From Phialophora verrucosa (lineage: Eukaryota > Ascomycota > Eurotiomycetes > Chaetothyriales > Herpotrichiellaceae), in the NCBI GenBank assembly GCA_002099365.1, contig MSED01000004.1, forward strand, positions 1,426,001 through 1,490,000: DNA of 64,000 nt. Direction: 5' to 3'. Below are positions 1 through 11,947 of this stretch, one piece after another; the first letter of the stretch is position 1; each line of letters begins with the position of its first letter. The notes under the pieces are model-generated. The model was not told where the DNA came from, did not search any database, and was given only the letters and a program-made list of their open reading frames with translations. The translations under genes and the position numbers were made by a program.

Positions 1-3000
1 CGAATAGAAGGGGTTCGCGTGAAAGTATGAACAGGTATTGGGGCAACGACTGGGGGACAGAGCGGAAGGAGAGACCATGCCACTCCGAACAAATCATTTC
101 AAGGGTTCCCGCAATGGATAGTACCAGCGTAAAGATGAAAGCTTCGAGAAGGCCTTGGACCATGCTGCAATCTTGCGCCTCTGCTATTAGTCTAATCTAG
201 GGAAATCCCTCCGACGTGGAAGTCATGCTTCTCCTTTCGCCACCATTTTAGAAGAGGCTATCTGGGTTGCAACGACAAAGGCGACGGAGATCGGTCTCGC
301 AGTAACAACGGTTCGGTGTGCAACGCTCCCGTAGGACCGTAGGACAGACCGGGTCCGTGGAGAGCGTGACGGGGTTGGAAGTGAGGTTGTATCCGCCTCG
401 TGATGCAGCTAGCCAGATGTCAAATCCAGCGGGACGATGAATATGACATGAAAGGCGGCAGCGAGGCTTCCCGGCTGACAAAGTTCGTTCCTTCAGCTTA
501 GAGTTTTATTCCTCGAATGATCGAAGCTTTGACGGCTCCTCGGTCTGGTTTGAGTGGATATGGTGGTTACGAAGCTCGTTGGGGATGGACCAAGATCAAG
601 TGTAATTTAGACTGACAAAGCCGTTGGTACTCACTACGGCAGAGTCTCGAGCCTTTCTTAGCCTGATTGGAAGCGTCACACAATGGATGGGATGACCACC
701 AATCTTTTCGGTTCGACCAATGTATGGTCTCCTAATCGACTGATGACCCGACCGATTGACAATCTCACGCGCAGTCCATCCAATCGTTGTGCACCATCGA
801 GTAATGAGCGAACATCCATGATACTACACAGCCCTGCGCTTCCAGAAACATGAGCAGTGTATTCCAGAAGCGTGGTCATGATGCGTGATTCGTCGAAACT
901 CAAATCGGACTCTCGAGGGTCTTTGGAGAATTTTTGCACCACTCACTGCGCCTGGAGCCACCCTACATCTCGGCCTTGGTCTAGCGCTCTGGTGCAGGGC
1001 GGGAAAATCGGGTGCGGAACAAAGATGCTGGCTGAACGGGAGAAGGCACTGGAGGTCAATGTGACTAGTCAAACCGAAGCATGCCTGATCTGAATTTCTT
1101 CAGCAAGCTTTTCTTGGAGTGACTGATCTACGTAGCCGTGGGTAGTTGATGGCAGGTATGCTGCAGCCTGCAGGTACATAGCAGCTCGCGGAGTGTACCG
1201 CGTCGCGGCCAGAGTGTTGAATCTCGTACCGGAGACTCCCATGGTTTCAATTCCGAGAGCTCACCTTTCGGACCCGGTCTTCAGTCGCCAGGAAGCCTTG
1301 CCCATTGGGAATACAGTCACGCGTGGTGGTGTTAATGAAACGGAAGGATTCGTAAAGTCGTTCGACAAGTCTCGTGTTTGCGGATGCTTGATTGTGGAAG
1401 GGTCCATCATACCCAACTGGGAAAGAGCAAATATTCTGATTCCGGTTTAGGGCGCTAGACCAGGGAGCTCAACCAAGCCGATGGGTCTTGAATGGTGGCT
1501 GATCCATTATCTCGACTATGAGCAAGGGGGGTCTCGGCCTTCGCACCCATGGTACGAGTATCTTGTCCGCAAATACGAATGACCTCAGTCCGCCAGCGCG
1601 AGGTGGAAGAAAATCGTTGTTTTGTGTGCCACAGTAATGTCATTGGGCATCGCGGACGAGGATTTTTGTTTTGAGGCATGCACAGTATGTAAACGTTGAT
1701 GGAGACGGCTAGCAGACCTTGCTTATCTTGGCTAACTAGAGACTTTACGAGTACTGCATCGGTTTGACGCACAAAAGCACCCGGGAAATCCTTAGCTCCC
1801 CGGCCCTCGAGCGCTAGGCTCTGGGTTTTCGGGAGGCCAGGACGAAACCGGAGCCTGGAGCGTCCCCTGATAGGTTACCTAGAAGAACGCGTCGAGCCGG
1901 GCTCCAAGGTCCAGATTTCGGTGGCTTCTGCCCCGAGGATGCAGGGTGGGTGGATGGGATTTGTGCTGCACCAGCCAAGACTCAGGAATTTGAGCCTACC
2001 CCAAGAGGAGTCAACCTTCCAGGCCCACCAGGCCCTCCCCCAGTCGCCCGTCGTCTGACTGCTGTCGATCACTGTCCCAAAGTACGAGTCATGTCCGAAG
2101 CTCAAATCCGAGTTCAACTGTCCTGACGCCTTGAGTGCTGGGGTCGGTGTCGCCTGTGGCCTGTCATTATGTTGTCTTTCGAGCATCCTTGGGGGCTTCG
2201 GATAGCTACCTGCGCCCCTGCAATTTTATCGTTCTTCCCAAGGCCATGTCCCCGGAGCTCCCTGTCAACCACGTTCGGCATGGAGATGAAACCTGCCAAA
2301 CTGATGAGCCTACCGTTATGTACTCCAGTATCGTGCATCACATTCTGAGCCACTATCAGGCGCCATATCTAACACACCTGCTTTAAGAGAGACATGGCAC
2401 GAACTCGCGACCGCTTTTCCAGTTTTGATCGTAAATCAACCAGATTGAAAGGGTGCGTGCAGGAATACAGTGCACGTCGCACGAATCTTTGACAGATTTC
2501 CTGTGACACAAAAAGTTTTCGGTTTAGGTGGTACGTGTGTTACAGGCAGGTGGCTTGTCCGAGAGGGAGCCCAGTATTGTAGAATCTAGCCCTGGACAAC
2601 CTTCAGACCCCGAATTCCACTTCGAGTCAACAACAAATATGCGCGTAGTCATCGTTTGCCAATGATTGAAGGAACCAAAGCCCAGATTGACATTTGAAAG
2701 CTGAGTTCACGCGTGATGCTGCTCGAGGTCTGGTGTCAGGAGACGTCAAACCAGACCCAGATGCGTCAAGTCAATCCCTGACATCTGGGACCACCTCAGC
2801 GGTAGTCAGACCATGCTTGACTATTCCTCAATGCGTGGCCTGACGAATTTATATGCACTTAGACTACGGAGTATCTGACTCTGGTCGATATTATTTTCTG
2901 AGCTTACGATGTCATATATTGTTTCCTGCACGGCATAAGCTGAGCTCTCTGTCGCCTGCATCTTAACACACAGACGGCCATCACTGACTGGCCCCCCCTC

Positions 3001-4836
3001 GCTTCCTATCTTAAACACTAAGTTTTGAAGATCGCAGCAAGTCTTGCTTGGACGCCAATGCTAGCCTCTGATGGATGCAGGAGGCATTAGTTAGCGGCTT
3101 CGATATAGCTCTATTCTGCTGGCGTCTTTCGTGGTTGGTTGATGGACCACGCTCTGCAACTTCAAGACGGGGATGATTGCCGATTGAACCAAAAGAGATG
3201 TTGCAAGTTTTCCCCAAACTGTTCATGGCGTCCATGCGTGTCTAAGTGTACCCGAGGGAACGTGCACAGATTAGCCTGAGCACTAAGCATCCAGCTCCAG
3301 CAAAGTTGTAGCGAGTACGAGGGCGCATGCCAGTGAGCAGCGCCTAGGCCTAGACAAGGCAGGCGGAAAAGCCACCAAGCATCCCCTGTGCTAGTGTTGC
3401 AGCAGCGGGCATAACCAAGAGGCATTGCAGAGAGCGTCGAGCCTATGAGCTGGCAGGGCAACGAAGACCTCTGCAGCACGTACAGTCTGCAGTCAAATCC
3501 ATGCCGACAGTGCCTTTGTGCCACAGGCGCTGCAGCATTGGCGAACGGGGCGGCCATAATACGTTGGACCGGGTGTGCATCGCGGGGCCCGCTTGCAGTC
3601 CCGAATGCTGAATCCTGGACACTTTGGCGCGGGTAGGTGAATAAGGGTGGACCGGCCCATCTTTCTTGGGGGAAGCCGCTAGGAGGGGATGGGGAGGCCC
3701 CAAGCCAGGGTGGACGGGCCAGACAGGAGGCAGCGTTGGTTCGCTTCGGCCTTCAGATTGGTGCTGCTGCTGGCGCTGGTCCTGGCGTTTGGTGGTGTCG
3801 GTGCCGCCTTTCCCACATTGTCGCTGGTCCTCGCTACTCGTGCTGCGTCTGGCTCGTCCCAGGTTTCCCAGCTGCAACGTCTCTTCCCGTCCTTCATTTC
3901 TCCCTTTTCCATCATCCTCCCTTCCGTCCTGTGCAGTTGCCCTTCCCTGCCCTCGCTGTCGTTACCATCTCCGGCAGGGTAATGAGCAAGTTTTTGTCCT
4001 CATTCGAGTCGTAGCCGTCGTTGGGTGTCTGGTCAGACGTGGTAGAAAGGATATTCCATCCATCCCCACTGCTGTGCGCACGCTGAACCCTCCGACTCAA
4101 TCAGCAACCACTCCACGTTCCAGTACCTTGGCTCATCACGCATTCTACGCCTACCCTGTCTCACTTCTATCGAGCGAAGAAGCCTCCGCGCCGGGGCTGT
4201 TGCGACAAATATAACTTGCGATCGACTCTTTGTTGGACATCATTTGGCGATAGCGTTCAGCACCGACCAGCTGTTCCATTACCTGACGGCTGGGCAAAGA
4301 GTTTGGAATTGGGAACTGGGAGCCGCATCGGAGCAGGAGGAACTCGAGCCGTCGATTGCCCCCAGCCCAGCCAGTAGAGAGATCTGAGCGGTAGCGCTCC
4401 GAAAGTATACTGCGATTTACCTTTGGTTCAGCCGGACAAACACCGTCCTCCGATATTTCCCAACCAACACCAAGTCACCAGGGAGTTGAAGCGCGTCATA
4501 TTGCCTGCGAATCGTCGTTCCCAGTAACAGGTGGAGAGTTAATCCAGGTCAGTTCTTTCCGTTGTCGGTGGGTAGCGATGCTCTTTACTACACAAAGTCG
4601 ACCCAGCATGGTCGCACTGGTTCTCAACCAGTGTCTCCGCGACGTACCGGAGGGAGGAACGGGGCACGCCGAGAGAAAGAGAGACCGGACTCCGACCTGC
4701 TATACCGCAAGGTTGAAGTCCATATTTTCCTTCTTGTGCAGCACCCGGGCTTTAGGGGCGTGGATATATTTTACCTTGGCTATCTGCCTCTGGCCTGTAC
4801 TTTTCCTCTCTTTTGGTTCCATTCTTTACCTACATC
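1..4836. other. Gene-poor region and long velvet leader
   Basis: I find no ORF here with recognisable domains, and no chain of exons that can be joined convincingly. Most open frames are short, overlap on both strands and have low-complexity or arginine/serine-biased translations typical of chance ORFs. From about 3,600 onward the plus strand is rich in pyrimidine runs (about 3,890-3,960), and several short AUG-initiated frames (for example 4562-4873) precede the velvet start at 4837. These could be upstream ORFs in a long leader of the velvet gene. That is inference from position only. Confidence 0.4.
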
Positions 4837-6604
4837 ATGGCACAGCTTCCGCCAGTTAGAGAGGCGCTGCTGACAGGCGATATGGATAGTCCAGGAGATT
4901 TACAGCAGCAGCCATTGGCGACATCACCTCCCAGTCGAGAATCACGCCAAAGCCTTCCAGGCCTGAAAGAGACGCTGGGAAAGGAGTACAACGCTCGCCG
5001 ACCCATTGCACCTGGTCCGCCACCGGCTCCCGAGCTCTTTGTGCCAGGACAAACCGAACTCTTCTTAGACGACCTGCCGATCAGGACGTACCGGATCGGG
5101 GAGAACCACTACAATATGCAGCAGCCACCTCATGAGACGAGGAATGAAATGAGACGAGGAATGAATTCCACCGGACCACCGTCGACCGCAGGACTATTAC
5201 ATATTCACTAGAGGTCGTCCAGCAACCAGAAAAGGCTCGAGCGTGCGGCTCCGGTAACAAATGTATGTCCATCGCGACAACTAGGGGGAAGTGGACTAAC
5301 GTGTGATAGCTTCGAATGACCGCAGGCCAGTAGACCCGCCACCTGTTGTCGAGCTCAAGATTCACATCAATGGAAGTGAGGCCACCATGATCTACGATGC
5401 CACATTCATGCTCTACGCCAGCTTAGAGGTCGCTCGACCAATTGCTGCCGGGAAGATGCACACGCCTTCTGCTATCCCTGTGTTAGCTGGTGTCACCGTG
5501 GCGAGTGCCGCCTACTTGGAGAAGCCAAAGCGCGCCGCGTACTTTATATTCCCTGACTTGTCTGTCAGGCACGAGGGTTGGTACCGTCTCAGATTCTCCC
5601 TCTTCGAAGGCGTCAAACACGATATCGATGCCGACCTGGGAAAGCCGTTTGATCGCTCTCTGAGAGTTGATAACGTGAACGCGCCAGTCCGCCACGAAGG
5701 CGTTTTCAATCGAATGGACGTCTTGTCAACTCCTTTCCAGGTCTACAGCGCGAAGAAATTCCCGGGTCTGGATCAGAGCACGGAATTGAGTGTCCTAGTG
5801 GCTGATCAGGGCTGCCGAGTACGCATCCGGCGTGATGTACGGCAGAGAAAGCGGCGCCCGAAGGCTGGTGCTGAAGGCGACGAAGCTCCCAACTCGTATC
5901 ATGGTACTCCTCATGTCAACAATCGACCTCTCGATCACTCAAGATCGGCCAGTCGTGACAGCCTCGGTAGCCAGTACGACAGGAGGGAATCTGTCGACAG
6001 TCTTTACGGCCGCCCACCGGCCCCAAACCGCCAACTGTCGGTGTCGTCGCTGCCAATGACGAGCCCTCTGCTCCCAACTCCTTCAACATCAATGCCGCCT
6101 CCTTCTGCGTATGGACCCTATGCAACGTCTAGAGCTCCGTTCGACCATACTCCCCGGCCGGGACTTCCCCCTATGGCTTCCCGCTCCGGACAACAATCCC
6201 AGTCAACTGTCCGAGGGCTTATAAATCAGGATATTGAACCAAGGTTCACGTTACCGCCGCTGCTCCAGACCCAGAGCAGCAACGAATCGAAGCACAGTCC
6301 CCTCACACCGAGGTACAACATGCCAGCACCCACTTCGGTGAAAAGGCCTTTCAGCTCCAGCGACTACGGGTACCAGCCACCGCTCAAATCAGGAGCACGA
6401 CCAGATACACTTCCGTCTGCATATGCAGCCCTACCCCCACCGGGCGCGCACGATATCATCGAGCCTGACGTTGTTGATGCGGAAGACGATGACGATGAAG
6501 AGACCCGACGTCTGTTGACTGGAGACCTGGTATATACCTCTGCCGACGGTACGACTAAACGCATAATCGAGAGAGACGGTAACTTCTACCGACATCGGTC
6601 TTGA
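4837..6604 (+). CDS. veA: VeA-like velvet-domain regulator with a frame break
   Basis: Velvet proteins are fungal nuclear regulators coupling light, development and secondary metabolism; VeA bridges VelB and LaeA. The core is unmistakable: QQPEKARACGSG before the intron, DRRPVDPPPVVEL after it, FIFPDLSVRHEG, FSAKKFPGL-like VYSAKKFPGL, and QGCRVRIRRDV. These match the VeA branch better than VelB or VosA. The tail is Pro/Ser-rich with an acidic stretch near 6,475-6,500. The intron is 5263-5309 (GTATGT donor, ACTAAC branch site, TAG acceptor). The start at 4837 gives an unusually long N-terminal extension of about 100 residues. The frame from 4837 does not reach the core directly: a 17-bp unit at 5132-5148 is repeated exactly at 5149-5165 and shifts it. 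Without the extra copy the CDS would be 567 codons long. Alternatively, an intron at 5088-5191 would remove both copies and give about 538 aa, but its donor is weak and I see no clear branch point. So this is either a damaged allele, an assembly error or an unrecognised intron. Confidence 0.82.
5132..5165 (+). repeat. Exact 17-bp tandem duplication in veA
   Basis: The 17-nt unit at 5132-5148 (beginning ATGAGACGAGG) is repeated without mismatch at 5149-5165. Seventeen is not a multiple of three, so the extra copy moves the reading frame from that of 4837 to the one that encodes the velvet core. Confidence 0.95.
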
Positions 6605-8640
6605 AGAACCTCGAATCTTGCAACCATGACTGGACCACGTTCGCCCTCCTGCTTCCGACTTGTGCGTTGCAATGTATTTGGAGTGGTAGTTATCGGCTTT
6701 CGCACATACGCAATGGGTAATACAGGACACACAGAACCTCGGAATTCGGCGTCATTCGTTTTAGGGTCGAGACATGCTCGAGAATACGGCAGGCGCCGTA
6801 TCTTTTCTCGCGCGTGCCGATTTCGCAACGCACAACTCTCTCCTCGACGAGCTTGGCCATTCCACTTCTTGGGCAAAGTGACTGGGACATGCAGGACCGC
6901 GAACAGTGCGAAATACGATATTTGGAGATCGTCTAGCGACAGCGGATTCGGGAGTTGAGGCGGGTATCTGAGGATGGGCTGAACACATATTTGAGCACCC
7001 GCGGTGGGGGGCAAAGCTTGACCACCAGAGAGAGGAACTCGGGCTGAAATAACTGGGCGGACCAAAACCCAAGTCGATTACGAGCTGTCAAGGCAGTCCA
7101 AGCTCGCTTCGACGGACGTATCATTGGGACAACGGCCAAAGCTGGGTATACGGTTACAGTAGTTGAACATACGCTGGAGTATTTAGCCGTGGCCATAAAA
7201 CCCCCTCAAAAAATTCGATCAAAGATTGGAATCGACTGGTAACCACGCCCTCGAGGCTACTCGTTCGCCTTTGTCTCTCTATTCAACTGTTCCGGGCAAT
7301 GGCATTGAAATCCCTACCCTTCCCTCGTCTTGGATCATGCTTCAAGGATAGACAGTAAGCTGTCACTCGTATTTTGCACACGTGGCAACCTGTCTGCCCA
7401 CATTGTACGGTGCCTTCGCATGCCGCTCCCCATGTCAATCCACCAAATGTAGGAGGTTGTACGTGATAGTACTGTACGGAATGTTCAACCCGCCAAACGA
7501 GGTCGAAATGCTCCGTCACAGCACAACACCACTCTTGTGCAGGAGGCGAGAACATCCAGGCATTAACGTACTATCACATTGCATCTCATACTCCAGACCC
7601 TGCGCACCCTTACGTCCCTTGCTGTGGACGAATTGGGAACTGCGGTGACCTTTCTGAATGCCCGCGACCCGCGATCCGCGACGCAGTGAGGTCAATATCA
7701 CGAGTATGTACTCCGTTCATACGGTAAGCAAGCAGCCTTATGCTTATGCAGCCCTACAGGAATTATCTGGAGCCGTACAAGACCCCGGGGAGGTACGGAG
7801 TATGTACATGGGTATTTAATTACAGTATATGTCCAGTGTCTAGCACCTAGGTCTTATGCCTCGAAGCAGACTGTACTCGAGACCGAGAAGCCCAGTAGCT
7901 AGCTACCTGATGTCCTACCACTACGAGGTACTTTGGACGTATATATTGATGACCCAGTCCAGCACCGCACAGCATAGCTTAGCTGGGCTCACTAAACATT
8001 CCGTGGGTCGCCTTTTTGACGTTGTCCGGCGTTGGCTACTCCGTCCGGTTCCTGATCGTCCCGTTAAGTACTCTACCGGATTTCTTATACGTACATTGCC
8101 TTACCTTTGGGTGTGTATGCTTGACTAACCTAATCTGATCTGTTGTATTCTGGGTTTCTGGTCAGTGAGGGAGATTGAAATGGAAATGGAAAGGGAAATC
8201 AGATCATCCGAAACGCCACCCACCCACTTACTCACCCATACACACACTCGCTCACAGGCACACTCGCTCGCAGGCACACCCGCTCGCTCGACCGCTCGCT
8301 CATTCGTTCCCTTAGGACACCCAGGAACCCACTCCCAAAATAGGATACCACTGCGCGCCAGTCGCCCACGGCAAGCGAGTTTCAAAATGCTGGATTGTTA
8401 TAATGCAGCATCGTGTAGCGTGTTGTGCGGGAGTTGTGCGTTTTATGCCCTCACTCACTCAATCACTCCCTGCTCCTTTACTCCTTGGTTCTTCTGGCGT
8501 CTGGGTGCGGGCTTCTAACTTTAGGTTGTCTTTTCACGAGTCACCGTCAATGAATGCCAACTTCGTGATACTGAGGGGGAGCAGTGATAGAAACAGGGGT
8601 GGTAAGCTTACTATGTAATTCACAGGGCGTTCAAGGCAGG
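6605..8640. other. Intergenic region, no gene recognised
   Basis: Open frames here are short and on both strands, with no recognisable domain. Positions about 8215-8310 form a degenerate tract of short tandem words (CACTCGCT/CAGGCACA-like), and TCAATCACTC-type repeats follow near 8,450. The first few hundred bases presumably hold the 3' UTR of the velvet gene. Confidence 0.4.
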
Positions 8641-8648
8641 CCGGTTTA

Positions 8649-8743
8649 GATCAGAGCAGGTCACGTAGATCAGAGCAGGTCACGTAGATCAGAGCAGGTC
8701 ACGTAGATCAGAGCAGGTCACGTAGATCAGAGCAGGTCATGTC
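8649..8743 (+). repeat. 19-bp tandem repeat, five copies
   Basis: The unit GATCAGAGCAGGTCACGTA begins at 8649, 8668, 8687, 8706 and 8725. The first four copies are identical and the last has a C-to-T change followed by divergence. It is a minisatellite in gene-poor DNA. Each unit contains GGTCACGT, which resembles a bZIP/bHLH-type ACGT core, but that may be coincidental. Confidence 0.95.
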
Positions 8744-8984
8744 CAAGACGTAGTGAGATAATTGTCAAAGTAAACGAGTAAGTAAGTAGGTAGAGACGTG
8801 TCGACCGAACGCATGATTGCCGCATCGACGAACAAAAGACATGGGCCACGGGATTTGAGAGCGAGACTTGAAGTCAGAAAGGAACTGGTTGTCAATGCGA
8901 AAGGACTGGTAGTCAATGCTACTTCTCCTTCCTTTTGTCCTGGGACAGTAACTTGAACTGTCTTCCTGAGCGTTTGTTTTCCCC

Positions 8985-9731
8985 CTAGCGTGACCAGAGT
9001 AATAATCTCCTCGCGCTATCATCGCTTGGGTGGTTCTCTCCATCTCTCGCATTTAGCAACTCCTCAGGGGGGCCTGTGGAATTTGAGACAGAGATTGAGA
9101 TTGAGACGTCGATTTTCACGTCGACGACATAAACCCTCTGCTTCCCCCTCAGGATCCTATGATACCATGCCTCGTACGTCTTGCTGGGGAACGCAGTTTG
9201 TGCGTCAATCTTGGTTGGCGCAATGGTCATGCACGCCGCGTGGCCGTCTTCTTCAAGCTTAAATGTCAGGTTGGCGAAGTTGTTGACGCCCGCGGCCTCG
9301 TAGCTGGCTGCCACTACGGCGGCACGCAACTCGCTCCATACGCTGCATTTGCTTGCTGGTATTGTGGTGGCGATGGTGACGGTGGTGGTGGGGGGGCTGT
9401 TCCCTCTGATCACCTTGATGATGATGGCAAGGCTGATGTCGCTTGGACGCCGATCGATGGTCACGACGTTCGCCCTCTCATTCTTGGCTCGGCTGGGTAT
9501 GAGACCGATTGTGGCAGCAGCGGTAGCAGTGGCAGTGGCAGTAGCAGTGGCAGAGGCGATGGTAATGGCGAAGGGGGCCTCTAGTTCCGGCGCCGTTGCT
9601 GCCAAGCGCATCTGCAGATGCTCGACTTGCGTGGTGGTCTCGCTCATGGCGTTGGCGTTGGCGTCCTCGTCTTCGTCCTTTTCTTTGTCTCCTTTGGTGG
9701 CTCCCCGTTTGTTTCTGGCATTGCTGACCAA
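8985..9731 (-). CDS. Doubtful ORF, hypothetical protein
   Basis: This is an uninterrupted 248-codon frame in an otherwise gene-poor region. The N-terminal part is charged (repeated Asp/Glu/Lys), followed by an Ala-Thr run near residues 58-72 that comes from a GT-rich microsatellite-like tract (about 9,500-9,560). The second half (about residues 130-205) looks more like ordinary protein, with mixed composition and aromatic residues. I recognise no domain, and the initiation context and gene boundaries are unsupported. It could be a chance ORF over biased DNA. Confidence 0.25.
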   Translation of the reverse strand: MVSNARNKRGATKGDKEKDEDEDANANAMSETTTQVEHLQMRLAATAPELEAPFAITIASATATATATATAAATIGLIPSRAKNERANVVTIDRRPSDISLAIIIKVIRGNSPPTTTVTIATTIPASKCSVWSELRAAVVAASYEAAGVNNFANLTFKLEEDGHAACMTIAPTKIDAQTAFPSKTYEAWYHRILRGKQRVYVVDVKIDVSISISVSNSTGPPEELLNARDGENHPSDDSARRLLLWSR

Positions 9732-11947
9732 GGATACTTCGGCTTCACTTATATTGGTCTTGACTGGGTAAGGGGCCTGAGGGCTATTGGATCCTGTGAC
9801 ATCACAGTGTCCCTTGCGCTGGTCGTGTAGTAATCCAATCTTCAGCTACCATCTGGGAATGGGACTGTGGGATCTTGGAGACTTAGTCAGACACGCACAC
9901 ACATACACACACAATATTCACGGTCCTGTAGGAGCCGTCCAGTCTTACCAGTGTGGAGGCCGGGGCTCCGGGATTAGGAGCAGGTCGTGTTCGCTTGCTT
10001 GCGACTACAGACGCACTATAGGAAAGTGTTTCGTAGATGACCCGGCGCCCAAAAGGACGACTTCGACTAGGTGATTGTTGGGAAGATGGTGTCCAATGTA
10101 ATGTGGTCATCAAGACAAAGTTGCAGTTGTTCATCGAATTGGACCCGAGCGCGGAGAGGCTGCGTTTGGAGGGAGTGAAGGCATCCTGGTCGTGTGCGCA
10201 GTTAAGGCAGAGAGAGTGCTGTGCCGCGTTGTATTGGACTGCCTTGTCGCGGTGCTGAATGTGCTACTTCACCAACCTTTCCGCGAACATGCGCCGGGGA
10301 ACACAGTCGTGGACAGAGCCCATAGTGAAGTTGCACAGGTAAGTGCTTGCGTTCCGAGGGATACGCTTCGTCTGCGTGTCGGTCGGGGCGGCACTCAACG
10401 TCGCTAGGTGGTCGAGGTAGGCAGATGTCAGGTCTCTATAACTGTATATTCCTGTGCGGCCAATAGAGCGGATGTTGTCGCACAGCATGGAGCAGTCTGG
10501 TCGAATGTGACGGTTCAATAACGCTGATCATCCTTCCTCAGCAGTATTGTCCGAGGCCCGAGTGACAAGATCGACTGCTAGGTCTGGAGAGGGTCGTCCA
10601 CGACAGAGCCTTGGGTGTGCGCGTGTGCGTGTGCGAAATGCAGTGTCTCTCCTTCCTTCCACTGCAGTGCCATGACATTACAAAGCTGCAGCGCAGACAG
10701 GCCGATCACCGAGACATAGGGTGTTCAATTCGAGTTGCAGCGGAAGCATTCCCAGAAGGTCTTCAGCTCTGCGAGGGTATCGCCGTTTTGACGGCTGGTT
10801 GAAGTGCCTTGGGATAAAGTGATACGAAAGGTGCTGGGTGGGTGCGGGGTTGTAGTTGCAAGCAGGCATGTGGCAGCTTATTCGTTCACTCCGGACTCAC
10901 TTGGCTTCACCCATCAAACAATGCTAATCAATCCCAACAAAGACAGATTATGCTCGGAGCTTAATTATGGCCTACTGAACTGAGATTGGAGTGGCACGGG
11001 AGGCTCTTCGTCGACTTTGGGAACGGCGCTCGATCGTCGATGCGCCTCCAGCTGACCACGCCAACCAGTCTCGATGCTCGAGCTCAAAGCTCAAAGTGTC
11101 GGGCCTGTGCCAATGAGCATTGTCTGCGCGCTGGCTCGGTTCTAGACCAAAACTCTAAGCTTATGTACCTTGCCTGACTGCCCGGCTTGGGACCCCTTCG
11201 CAGGACCAGGAAGTAGTCAGTGAACGAGCACGCGCCACACTAGCATGTCGTAAGCTGGATCTCACCATCCGGAGGTACTCGTCCGCGTTATGAAAAGACG
11301 GGACGATGCAGACTCGGTCTTGGGTGTCGCTGCAACACGTCCTGTAAGTCTCAAACCCCCCTTCTATCCTGGCAATTCTCCGCCCGGGAAGATCTTCCAG
11401 GCGTCGCCCGATGGTTGACTTCAAGATTAGATGGCCCGAGGGATCATGCGAGGCTGCATATGGCTTGCACCGCCTGGTAGCAGCGTGATGACTGGCCGAC
11501 CGCGGCTTGCATCTACTTCATCGGCGATCCAATTCGGAGTTCTCATCCAAACGCAGGCACCACGACTTTCCAAGCACCTGGTACACCAATCAGCCGTCCT
11601 TATCGTCTCAGTGGCGCCGTTCCAACAACAGCACAAACAGCTGCGGAATCTATTTCCAGGCTTTCTTCTGTTCGAGGCAGGGCGCCACTCAGAGCGGAGG
11701 CAGAACAGATGAGCTTTCGTCTTAGCCATGTCGCAGCCAACTGGTTGCGAATCCGGCCGCTGCAAGATGCAGGACACCTGTTTCGGAGACGGGAATGGTA
11801 TATAAGCGGATGGGAGAGGCGTATCGGCGACCACTTCCTAGTCCTCATGCCCCAATACAGTCGTGGAGATCAAATATGCTCCGACGTGGCTAGATCCGAA
11901 TCCGTCCCTAACAACAAAGAAACACGATCTGCCCTGTCCACAGTGAC
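9732..11947. other. Intergenic region, no gene recognised
   Basis: No frame shows a recognisable domain. A short CA-rich microsatellite lies at about 9893-9914. The last few hundred bases upstream of 11948 are presumably the promoter of the Zn2Cys6 gene. Frames at 11427-12149 on both strands are shadows or chance ORFs. Confidence 0.35.

Noticed and set aside
3443..4214. Overlapping frames on both strands, one with a leucine-rich signal-like segment near 3,755-3,825
   Set aside because: Translations are Pro/Ser/Arg-biased with no domain, the frames overlap each other, and the region more likely belongs to the leader of the velvet gene.
8215..8310. Short repeated words resembling a CRISPR or telomere-like array
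   Set aside because: The units are degenerate and of variable length with no spacers; it is simple-sequence DNA in a eukaryotic genome.
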